This document shows, in pieces, positions 8,030 to 14,844 of a stretch of 25,254 nt of DNA. Position 1 is the stretch's first letter; every line of letters begins with the position of its first letter. Made by a program: the position numbers and the translations under genes. This DNA is from an uncultured Eubacteriales bacterium (GTDB lineage: Bacteria; Bacillota; Clostridia; Christensenellales; Borkfalkiaceae), in assembly GCA_900542935.1 (NCBI GenBank), contig UQPN01000027.1:1-25254 (forward strand). The letters are read 5' to 3'. Below the pieces are notes generated by a model. The model was given only the letters and a program-made list of their open reading frames with translations. It was not told the origin of the DNA and ran no database searches.

Positions 8030-8854
8030 ATGAAATACACTTCGAAATCTTTGAAATATGTATTCGCCAACTTCGGATACCTTGTTTTATTCGGGCTGTT
8101 TCCTGCCGTATTTCTTGCCTATTCCCTTGATACGGCGACGGTGGGCGCTATTTTACGCGACTATTTTACGGGCAGCCCCTATGCGAGCTTTTCCGATATT
8201 TTTCATGCGGTGTCGATTTTTAATTTTCATTCCGTTTCCGCCACGATTGCGGACGTTTTAAGCGTTATACTGGCGGTAACTTGCGTGGCGATGATGATGG
8301 CGTTTATGGAAAAGCACATGCGCATCGGCAAGAAAACCTGGACGGGGCTGTTTTCCAAACTCAACGACAATCTGCTTTCCACGCTGGGCATCACGTTGCT
8401 GTTTGCCTGCCTGTACGAGCTGTGGGCGCTGATTACTTCCGCGCTTCTTTTGTGCGTTTCGTTTTTCGCCAGCAAGACGGTGATTTATATTCTTTCCGTA
8501 ATCGTGTGGTTCGGCACGCAGATAGCGCTGCTGTTTGTGGTTTCGCTGTTTTATTTATGGCTGCCCTGTCTGCAGATTACGGGGTTCAGATCGTTCGAAG
8601 CGCTTTCCTATTCGTATCAGCTGGCGACGGGCGTGAAGCGGACGATTGTGCGGGAACAGTTTGTTTCGATGACGATTGCCGAAATTTTAATCGGTCTCGT
8701 CTGCGTTTTTGCTCCGTGGGCATGGCTGAAACTTGTATTGAACTCCGCGGTATTCGCCGGGCAGATCCTGTTGTTCGTTACCCGTATGCAGGTGGTGTAT
8801 TTCGACAGGGCGCAGTTGGAGAGAGCGGACGAGAAAAATTATTATTTCGGCTGA
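8030..8854 (+). CDS. Polytopic membrane protein, unknown function
   Basis: A 274-residue integral membrane protein with hydrophobic segments at about residues 13-31, 72-94, 117-145, 150-178 and 212-250. It has a short cytoplasmic-type basic N-terminus (MKYTSKSLKYVF). I recognise no catalytic motif and no family. The ribosome site is weak (GGTAGG near 8015-8020). The next gene encodes a protein of similar plan: a short basic N-terminus followed by an NFG segment, and a central basic loop with an Arg/Gly/Ser-rich turn. The two are therefore probably related and may form a heteromeric complex. Confidence 0.8.
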   Translation: MKYTSKSLKYVFANFGYLVLFGLFPAVFLAYSLDTATVGAILRDYFTGSPYASFSDIFHAVSIFNFHSVSATIADVLSVILAVTCVAMMMAFMEKHMRIGKKTWTGLFSKLNDNLLSTLGITLLFACLYELWALITSALLLCVSFFASKTVIYILSVIVWFGTQIALLFVVSLFYLWLPCLQITGFRSFEALSYSYQLATGVKRTIVREQFVSMTIAEILIGLVCVFAPWAWLKLVLNSAVFAGQILLFVTRMQVVYFDRAQLERADEKNYYFG

Positions 8855-9005
8855 TTATCTTTCTTTTGAAAATATTCCGGCGGAAAAAAGCGGAAAGCGT
8901 ATGGCGCCGAGGATGCGCAGCTTTTTACGAGGAACATTTTATAGTGCGGCGCGCATGCGGCGGTAAAAATTTTTATGAGAATAACGAGAGGTGTAATAAA
9001 ATATT

Positions 9006-10169
9006 ATGCGATTTCGTAACAGTTTAAGACTTCTGATGGAAAATTTCGGGAACGTTTATAAGATGCTCCTGTATAAACTGGCGGTTACGATTATTTTCGC
9101 CGCGCTTTCCGCGGCGCTGGTGGTGCCGAGGCTGGTAACCATTCTGGAATCTTCGCAGTGGCTGGAATTCGTGGAATACTTAAAATCGTTCTTTAAAGCG
9201 GTAACGAGCGGGGATACGCAGTATCTTGCCAATTTTCAGCAGGAATTTACCGGCGAAAACGGCGCGGTACAGAATCTTCTGGCTTTTTTGAAAGAAATGT
9301 TGCCGTCGCTGGTATGGGCGATGATGGGCGTTGTGTTCTTCTATCTTTTAAAGCGCGTTGCCGATACGCTGTGCCATTACACGGTGGGCGGAATGCTGAA
9401 CGACAGAATGTCCGCTTATACCGAAACGCCGTTTTCGGGTTTGTTCGTGAAAAATCTCGGTAAGGCGTTTACGTATGCGCTTGTGTATGTGCCGTTGATG
9501 TTCCTGTACAACGTGGCAATGATTTCGCTTTGCTATTTTCTGTTCTTCTATCTGTTGCGGCTGTTATCGTCGCAACTGCTCCTTTCGCTGTTTTTAACGA
9601 TTACGTTTATCGTACTGGCGGAATCGCTGAAAATGACTTTGACGGGGTTCTGGCTGCCCGCGATGACGACGGGCGGGGAGAAAATAGGCTCGGCAATGAA
9701 AATCAGGGGAAGGATTTCTTCTCCGCAGTTCGGCAAGATTTTTTCCGTGTACGTGGTGAGCGTGTATCTGATTTTGTTTGTGAACGTGCTGGGCGCGATT
9801 TCCACGATAGGAAGCATGCTGCTTTTAACGATTCCCGCTTCGTATTATCTTTTAATCTGCGTGCAGTACGTGAATTATTACACGGTAACGGGGCGCCGGT
9901 ATTTCCTTGCGTACGATCGCGTGTTTGCGGACCCCAGCTGCGGAGACGCGGCGCATTACCTTGACGCGGTGGGGGCGGCGGAGATTGCCGAAGCCGGAAA
10001 CGGTAAGGCGGAAAAGACGGAAGCCGCGGAAACAGAGAAAAGCAAAGCGGAAACTTCTGACGCGGCGGAACAAAACGATTCCGCGGCGGAAAGATCTGCG
10101 GAGAACGTTTCCGCGAAAAACGCGGAGATAAGCCCGGCGGATAAAAAAGAAGGAAACGGCGCAGAATAA
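9006..10169 (+). CDS. Polytopic membrane protein with Ala/Glu/Lys-rich tail
   Basis: A 387-residue membrane protein with hydrophobic segments near residues 24-45, 100-117, 155-185, 190-210 and 245-285. A hydrophilic tail of about 60 residues (from about 323), rich in Ala, Glu, Lys and Ser, is probably disordered and cytoplasmic. The N-terminus RNSLRLLMENFGNVY resembles that of the preceding protein (TSKSLKYVFANFGYLV), which suggests duplication. An AGAGGTG site lies about 14 bases upstream, an unusually long gap. The 150-base gap from the previous gene has no terminator, so the two are likely cotranscribed. Function is unknown. Confidence 0.8.
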   Translation: MRFRNSLRLLMENFGNVYKMLLYKLAVTIIFAALSAALVVPRLVTILESSQWLEFVEYLKSFFKAVTSGDTQYLANFQQEFTGENGAVQNLLAFLKEMLPSLVWAMMGVVFFYLLKRVADTLCHYTVGGMLNDRMSAYTETPFSGLFVKNLGKAFTYALVYVPLMFLYNVAMISLCYFLFFYLLRLLSSQLLLSLFLTITFIVLAESLKMTLTGFWLPAMTTGGEKIGSAMKIRGRISSPQFGKIFSVYVVSVYLILFVNVLGAISTIGSMLLLTIPASYYLLICVQYVNYYTVTGRRYFLAYDRVFADPSCGDAAHYLDAVGAAEIAEAGNGKAEKTEAAETEKSKAETSDAAEQNDSAAERSAENVSAKNAEISPADKKEGNGAE

Positions 10170-10232
10170 CGGCATCGGAATCCGGTGAAAAAGTCGGGTT
10201 GCGCGAATCCGGCGCGGTTTTTGCAAAAACGG

Positions 10233-10262
10233 AAAGCGACGGAAAAAAGCCGTCGCTTTTTT
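10233..10262 (+). terminator. Rho-independent terminator before the flavoprotein gene
   Basis: AAAGCGACGG (10233-10242) pairs with CCGTCGCTTT (10250-10259) around AAAAAAG, and the T tract runs on to 10262. It ends just before the ribosome site of the next gene. Confidence 0.85.
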
Positions 10263-10285
10263 ACGGAAATCCGGAGGAATAAGGT

Positions 10286-11149
10286 ATGTTGGATTGCATT
10301 ATTATCGGGAGCGGCATGGCGGGAATTTCGGCGGCGCTTACGCTGAAAGCGCAGGGGCGTTCGTTTGTGCTGCTGGGCGCGGCGGAGCAGAGCGCGAAGA
10401 TACGTAAAGCGGAGCGGATTGAAAATTATCCGGCGTTTTTGAGCGGCTCGGGCGAGGAGCTGGCGGCGCTGTTAAAACGACAGCTGGAAGAATCGGGCAT
10501 AGAAATAAAAACGGGCAGAGCCGCGGGCGTGTATGCGGGCGGCGGCAAAGTAACGGTGCAGACGAGCCGGGACGAGTGGCTGGAAGCGAAAACGGCGATT
10601 CTGGCTACGGGTGCGACGGCTGCCGCGGCGGTGCCCGGAGAAAGCGAGTTTACGGGCAGGGGCGTGAGCTATTGCGCTACGTGCGACGGGGCGCTGTATA
10701 AAGGCAAAACCGTAACGGCAGTGGCGGGTTCCGCGGCGTTTGAAGAGGACGTGGCGCTGCTTGAAAATTTTGCGGGTAAGCTCTATTTCGTGCCGCTGTA
10801 TAAAGACTGCGCGTACAAGCCCAAAAAAACGACGACGGAAATGTTTACGGACGGGCTTGTGCGGATAGAAGGGGACATGCGCGTGAAAAAAGCAGTATTC
10901 CGCACGCGCGAAGTGCAGACGGACGGGGTGTTTATTCTGAAAGAAAGCGCGCCTTTGCAGGTGCTGTGTGGCGGGTTGAAAACGGACGGCGCGCACGTGG
11001 TTACGGATAAGGAAATGCGTACGAATCTGCCCGGAGTGTTTGCCGCGGGCGATTGCTCGGGCAGACCGTATCAGCTTGCCAAAGCGGCGGGCGAGGGGTG
11101 CGTGGCGGCGCATTCCGCGTCGCATTATATCGAAGCGGGCGCGAAATAA
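10286..11149 (+). CDS. Thioredoxin reductase-like FAD flavoprotein, atypical NADPH site
   Basis: A 287-residue pyridine nucleotide-disulfide oxidoreductase of the thioredoxin reductase type. The FAD-binding GSGMAG (residues 8-13), ATGA (107-110), the redox pair C130-A-T-C133, and the C-terminal FAD motif GVFAAGDC (250-257) are present. The second dinucleotide site is degenerate: VAGSAAFEED (146-155) replaces the usual GGGDSAxEEA. The HRRxxxR motif that holds the NADPH phosphate is absent (VPLYKDCAYK at 169-178). The protein is also shorter than the usual ~310 residues. Clostridia contain ferredoxin-dependent flavin thioredoxin reductases with eroded NADPH motifs, and this could be one; an NADH-dependent or other dithiol enzyme is the alternative. 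GGAGG (10271-10275) supports the start. No thioredoxin gene is adjacent. Confidence 0.85.
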   Translation: MLDCIIIGSGMAGISAALTLKAQGRSFVLLGAAEQSAKIRKAERIENYPAFLSGSGEELAALLKRQLEESGIEIKTGRAAGVYAGGGKVTVQTSRDEWLEAKTAILATGATAAAAVPGESEFTGRGVSYCATCDGALYKGKTVTAVAGSAAFEEDVALLENFAGKLYFVPLYKDCAYKPKKTTTEMFTDGLVRIEGDMRVKKAVFRTREVQTDGVFILKESAPLQVLCGGLKTDGAHVVTDKEMRTNLPGVFAAGDCSGRPYQLAKAAGEGCVAAHSASHYIEAGAK

Positions 11150-11235
11150 ATTTCGCGTTTCTGTGTTGTTCTGAGCCCCTCACGGCTTGCAAAGCGGTTG
11201 CTTTCAAACGAAATGTTATGCGTTTCGTTTATGTA

Positions 11236-11700
11236 ACCGCCCCTCATCCGCTTCGCTTGCGCTCGGCACCTTCCCTCGAGCGGGGAAGGTGTCGCCGAAC
11301 GGCGACGAATGAGGGGTGTAGCTTGTTTTCTGTTATAAAAAATTATATCTTATATCGAATTTGAAACTGCCCCTCATCAGTCAACTTCGTTGACAGCTTC
11401 CCCCCGAGGGGAAGCCGCATAGCGGCTGACAATTTTTGCCTCATTGTGCGCAAGCACGATGAGGCAAGGGGAAGCCACGAAGTGGCTGACAATTTTTGCC
11501 GAAGAAAATGAAGTTTACTGAATTTTTTTAGGCAAGGGGAAGCTTCTGAAAGAGGCTGAGCATTTTTGCCGAAGAAAATTTTGCAAGCAAAATTTTATGC
11601 AGACAAGGGGAAGCCACGAAGTTGGCTGAGCATTTTTGCCGAAGAAAATTTTGTGAGCAAAATTTGATGCAGGCAAGGGGAAGGCTTTGAAATGAGACAT
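11236..11700. repeat. Hairpin repeat region: inverted-repeat element plus tandem array
   Basis: No gene is supported between 11150 and 11806. At 11240-11316 a ~77-bp element is bounded by CCCCTCATCCG and CGAATGAGGGG. At 11408-11680 a tandem array has GGGG-AAGCC units starting near 11408, 11468, 11536, 11607 and 11677 (steps of 60-71 bases). Each unit carries an AGCC...GGCT hairpin, then TTTTTGCC, a variable core and GGCAA. The first core forms a long hairpin (11436-11467) with only one G-T position in 14 pairs. Confidence 0.85.
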
Positions 11701-11806
11701 TGATTTTAATTTATCCTCTCTTGCCGAGCTTGCCTTAAAACGGCAATTCGGCAAGGATTCCCTACGGGCGGTTATATTTTATCTTCGTTGCGGGCATAAT
11801 TAACGT

Positions 11807-12694
11807 ATGAAAAATACGGAAAAACGCTCCGCGAAGCCGACGGACGCCGGAACGGCGGAAAATGCGGAACAGTCGAAAAACAAAAACGGCGGTGTGAAAG
11901 CCGCCGTGAAATTTATAAGAAGCAAATACGACTTGCTCGCCCGCAAAAGGTATTCCACGCTGGCGGGCACGTTCGTGTATTTTTTCGTGATGTCCGTCAT
12001 GCCGTTTTCGGTGTGGCTGACGCTGCTGTTCGGAAGAATGAATCTGCCGGTGGAACGCGTGCTGGAAATGCCCGTGTTCGCCTCGGTTGAGGGGATTCTG
12101 AATTATATCCGCGGCGAAGCGTTGCTTGCCAGAAAGGGCGCTTCGGCGGTGCTGCTTTTTACTTCTTTGTATTCCGCTACAAGCTTTTTTTATCATTTGC
12201 GGCGGGGCGGGGAGATTATATACGGCTACGCGCGTAAAAAAAGCGGCTGGCGGGTGCGGATTTCCGCGCTGTTGTTTTCGTTTGCCGTAATGGCGGCTGC
12301 CGCGTTGCTGCTTGCCGCGTATGCGGGCGGGGCGTTTTTTCTTTCGCGACTGTTTTCCGGAAAAGTGCTGTTTGCGGCGAATTACGTGCTGTTATTATCG
12401 CTTTCGTTCTTTCTTGTTTTAATGCTTAACGCGTACGTGTGCCCGTATAAAACGAAGCCGCGGGAGATTGTGAAAGGCACGCTGTTTACCGTGGCGGCGT
12501 GGGCGGCGGCTTTGGCGGGGTTTGCCGTGTATCTGAAATTCGGCAATACGGGCAGACTGTACGGCGCAATCAGCGCGGCGTTTGTGTTTTTGCTGTGGCT
12601 GTACGTTTTAATGGTTTGTTTTGTGGCGGGCGTGGCGTTCAACAGCGCGGAAAAATCGTTCTCGGCGGAAATTACCGAGGAAAAAACGCTGTAA
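11807..12694 (+). CDS. YihY/BrkB family inner membrane protein
   Basis: A 295-residue integral membrane protein of the YihY/virulence factor BrkB family, formerly and wrongly linked to RNase BN. It has a hydrophilic N-terminus of about 45 residues. Hydrophobic segments follow near residues 54-76, 112-130, 151-181, 188-210, 224-244 and 251-279. The signature end YGAISAAFVFLLWLYVL (252-268) followed by GVAFN (275-279) is characteristic of the family, whose molecular role is not established. No Shine-Dalgarno sequence precedes the ATG. A CATAAT hexamer at 11795-11800 would place transcription start almost on the start codon, so a leaderless mRNA is possible. Confidence 0.85.
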   Translation: MKNTEKRSAKPTDAGTAENAEQSKNKNGGVKAAVKFIRSKYDLLARKRYSTLAGTFVYFFVMSVMPFSVWLTLLFGRMNLPVERVLEMPVFASVEGILNYIRGEALLARKGASAVLLFTSLYSATSFFYHLRRGGEIIYGYARKKSGWRVRISALLFSFAVMAAAALLLAAYAGGAFFLSRLFSGKVLFAANYVLLLSLSFFLVLMLNAYVCPYKTKPREIVKGTLFTVAAWAAALAGFAVYLKFGNTGRLYGAISAAFVFLLWLYVLMVCFVAGVAFNSAEKSFSAEITEEKTL

Positions 12695-12741
12695 AAAACG
12701 CCCCGGACGAAACGCCGCGGGGCGAAGAAAAATGAAAAAAT

Positions 12742-12783
12742 CCGGCTGTCTATGCGCGGCAGAGAAGCCGGAAAACTTTTTTT
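12742..12783 (+). terminator. Probable terminator of the YihY/BrkB gene
   Basis: CCGGCT (12742-12747) pairs with AGCCGG (12766-12771), and a run of seven T (12777-12783) follows five bases later. The T run is also the outer arm of the adjacent palindrome. The stem is short, so strength is uncertain. Confidence 0.5.
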
Positions 12784-12825
12784 GGGGAGAACGTTTGAAA
12801 TTTTCAAACGTTCTCCCCAAAAAAA
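12777..12825. repeat. Perfect 24-bp inverted repeat between convergent genes
   Basis: TTTTTTTGGGGAGAACGTTTGAAA (12777-12800; 7 T then 17 mixed bases) is followed by a single T (12801) and its exact reverse complement (12802-12825). On either strand the U tract lies before the stem, not after it, so the palindrome itself is not a textbook terminator. Its T/A edges can serve as U tracts for the genes running into it from both sides. Confidence 0.9.
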
Positions 12826-12865
12826 AACTGCGCGATCCTTTTTTGCCGGAAGTTACCGAAGAGGT

Positions 12866-13094
12866 AACGCCGCAGGCGACTCCTTCAAAGCTTCCCTATG
12901 GCACACGCAAAGCACCGTTTAGTGCTGCTTCGTCCCCGACCTGACACGGTTCGCGGGTTTACGTTGCATAAGACCTTGATATCAACGTTCCTTACGGCGC
13001 GCATACCTTCCATAACGTCCGTCGGGAAAGGCTTTCAGCCCGGCTATAGCGGATTGCCGGTACAGGGAGCCGCTGCTTCCCCGCCTACGCGCAT
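12866..13094 (-). ncRNA. ffs: Signal recognition particle RNA, large Gram-positive type
   Basis: Read on the minus strand, the RNA has an Alu domain beginning GGCGGGGAAGCAGCGG, then CCCTGTACCGGCAATCC and GCTATAGCCGGGCTGAA. This resembles the Alu domain of Bacillus-type scRNA. The conserved S-domain loop GTGTCAGGTCGGGGACGAAG and AGCAGCAC follow (about 12926-12954). The 3' end (CGCCT at 12878-12874) can pair with the 5' AGGCG. The RNA scaffolds Ffh for cotranslational targeting of membrane and secreted proteins. The ends are estimates; a GTTACC-GGTAAC hairpin (12852-12867) follows the 3' end. Confidence 0.92.
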
Positions 13095-13101
13095 TATAGC
13101 A

Positions 13102-13130
13102 AGTATACCATACTTTGAAAAAAAACGCAA
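13102..13130 (-). promoter_or_regulatory. Promoter of the SRP RNA gene
   Basis: On the minus strand TTGCGT (13130-13125) and TATACT (13107-13102) have a 17-base spacer, placing transcription start near 13095. A second -10-like TATAAT (13098-13093) would instead start it near 13086. Confidence 0.65.
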
Positions 13131-13232
13131 CCGTTTTTGTATGGGCGCGCGGCGGTTTTTCTTTCCGCTGCTCAGGCGGCTGCCGCATTTTCGCGAAATT
13201 TCGCGGTTTTTCACGCTTTTTGCGCTTTTTAC

Positions 13233-13262
13233 TTGACTTTTACGGCGAAAACGGGGTATAAT
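13233..13262 (+). promoter_or_regulatory. Sigma-A promoter of the Mrp-family gene
   Basis: TTGACT (13233-13238) and TATAAT (13257-13262) with an 18-base spacer, about 65 bases upstream of the start codon and divergent from the SRP RNA promoter. Confidence 0.8.
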
Positions 13263-13333
13263 AACTATCGGACGCCGCGAAGAGGAAACAAACGCGCGGC
13301 GTTTACGAAAACCGATAAAAAGGACGGAATAAA

Positions 13334-14158
13334 ATGGCGGAAGAATGCACTCACGATTGCTCGTCTTGCGGCAAAAGCTGTTCGGACAAGCAGAAAAAAG
13401 AAAGTTTTTTGAAAGAACCGCACAAGAAATCGTCGATTAAAAAAGTAATCGCCGTGGTGAGCGGCAAGGGCGGCGTGGGGAAGTCTTTGACGACTTCGCT
13501 GTTGGCGGCGTACGCGCACAAAGCGGGGAAAAGCGTAGGGATCATGGACGCGGATATTACGGGCCCTTCGATTCCGAAAATGTTCGGCGTTACCGAGCGG
13601 GCGAGCGCGGAAGAGGACGGCTTGAACACCGTGCTTACGCCCTCCGGCATACAGATGATGTCGATGAATCTGTTGCTGGAAAACGAGAACGACCCGGTGA
13701 TCTGGCGCGGTATGATGATTGCGGGCACGGTGCAGCAGTTCTGGACGGACGTGATCTGGCGGGACGTGGATTTGCTGTTCATCGATATGCCCCCCGGAAC
13801 GGGCGACGTGCCGCTCACGGTGTTTCAGAGCATTCCCATCGCGGGGGTAGTGGTGGTTACAACGCCGCAGGACCTTGTGAAAATGGTGGTGGAAAAAGCC
13901 GTAAAAATGGCGGAAATGATGGACGTGCCCGTGTTGGGGCTTGTGGAAAACATGAGCTATCTTACCTGCCCCGGATGCGGCAAAAAAATAGAAGTGTTCG
14001 GGCACAGCAAGGCGGACGAAATTGCGGCGGAATACGGCATTCCCGCGGTGGCGAAGCTGCCGATTGACCCGAAAATCGCGGAACTTGCGGATGTGGGGCG
14101 GATTGAGGACTACGACTGCGACGCGCTGAAGGAAATTTACGCCAAGATTGAAGGGTGA
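13334..14158 (+). CDS. Mrp/NBP35 family iron-sulfur cluster carrier ATPase
   Basis: A 274-residue P-loop ATPase of the Mrp/ApbC/NBP35 group, which carries iron-sulfur clusters to target apoproteins. Residues 42-51 are the deviant Walker A SGKGGVGKS with the extra lysine. MDADITGPS (71-79) and FIDMPPGTGD (149-158) are the family motifs, and C212-x2-C215 is the cluster-binding pair at the dimer interface. The N-terminus has a further cysteine set C5, C9, C12, C16 that may hold a second cluster, as in NBP35-like proteins. The DUF59 domain of longer Mrp proteins is absent. AAGGA (13320-13324) precedes the ATG. It is a single-gene unit with its own promoter, followed by repeats. Confidence 0.92.
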   Translation: MAEECTHDCSSCGKSCSDKQKKESFLKEPHKKSSIKKVIAVVSGKGGVGKSLTTSLLAAYAHKAGKSVGIMDADITGPSIPKMFGVTERASAEEDGLNTVLTPSGIQMMSMNLLLENENDPVIWRGMMIAGTVQQFWTDVIWRDVDLLFIDMPPGTGDVPLTVFQSIPIAGVVVVTTPQDLVKMVVEKAVKMAEMMDVPVLGLVENMSYLTCPGCGKKIEVFGHSKADEIAAEYGIPAVAKLPIDPKIAELADVGRIEDYDCDALKEIYAKIEG

Positions 14159-14164
14159 AAGAAA

Positions 14165-14600
14165 ACAAGTAGCGCCCCTTGATTTTCAGAAATTTCTTCC
14201 GAAATATTCAGAAAACCAAAAATGGGCTGCGCCCCTTGATTGAAAATTTTCGGTGAAAAATTTCAATCAAAAATGTGCTACGCCCCTCATCCGCTTCGCT
14301 TACGCTCGGCACCTTCCCCCGAGCGGGGAAGGCTTGAAATAAGACAATAATATAGCCTTCCCCCCCGGGGGGGAAAAAAAGGTGTCGCCGAACGGCGACG
14401 AATGAGGGGGGTGTAGCTTGTTTTCTGTTATAAAAAATTATATCGAATTTGAAACTGCCCCTCATCCGCTTCGCTTACGCTCGGCACCTTCCCCCCAAGG
14501 GGAAGGCTTGAAATAAGGCAATAATATATCCCCCCGGGGGGAAGCCGCATAGTGGCTGACAATTTTATGTAGGAAAGGGGAAGGCTTTGAAATGGGGCGG
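14165..14600. repeat. Hairpin repeat region between the Mrp gene and dnaG
   Basis: No gene is supported between 14159 and 14844. Modules include CGCCCCTTG followed by interchangeable AT-rich hairpins (about 14174-14217 and TTGATTGAAA...TTTCAATCAA at 14238-14272). Two copies of CCCCTCATCCGCTTCGCTTACGCTCGGCACCTTCCCC lie at about 14285 and 14459. A GTGTCGCCGAACGGCGACGAATGAGGGG end (14381-14409) and an AAGCCGCATAGTGGCTGACAA module (14542-14562) are also present. The segment 14285-14460 matches 11240-11370 with an extra ~50 bases inserted. Confidence 0.85.
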
Positions 14601-14627
14601 AAATTAAAAATTCGGGCGGTATAATTT

Positions 14628-14656
14628 AAAGCTCTCCGGCGGGGAGCTTTATTTTT
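14628..14656 (+). terminator. Rho-independent terminator upstream of dnaG
   Basis: AAAGCTCTCC (14628-14637) pairs with GGGGAGCTTT (14641-14650) with one G-T pair, followed by ATTTTT. It would stop readthrough from the Mrp gene across the repeats. Confidence 0.75.
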
Positions 14657-14730
14657 GCGGATTTTTACATGGATTACGGGCTTTTTACGGATTTTTTAAA
14701 AAATTTTCGTAAAAAAAAGGGTTTCGGACG

Positions 14731-14749
14731 TATAATTACGTATTATAAT
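14731..14749 (+). promoter_or_regulatory. Possible -10 elements for the dnaG-rpoD operon
   Basis: Two TATAAT hexamers (14731-14736 and 14744-14749) lie about 100 bases before dnaG. No good -35 hexamer is seen at 16-18 bases upstream of either, so the assignment is tentative. Confidence 0.35.
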
Positions 14750-14844
14750 TATAGTCGTATCTGTAAAACGGGCGAAAATACCCGGATATACGGAAGAATT
14801 TACGGGAAAACATCGCGTTCGGCGGAAAGGAGGCGGAAAAAATT

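Noticed and set aside
11408..11680. CRISPR array suspected from regular spacing
   Set aside because: The repeats are long, GC-rich hairpins of varying length; the variable cores recur elsewhere and are themselves palindromic, and no cas genes are present.
12777..12825. Palindrome read as a simple bidirectional terminator
   Set aside because: On both strands the U run precedes the stem and an A run follows it, so the usual stem-then-U geometry is missing; flanking hairpins with these U runs fit better.
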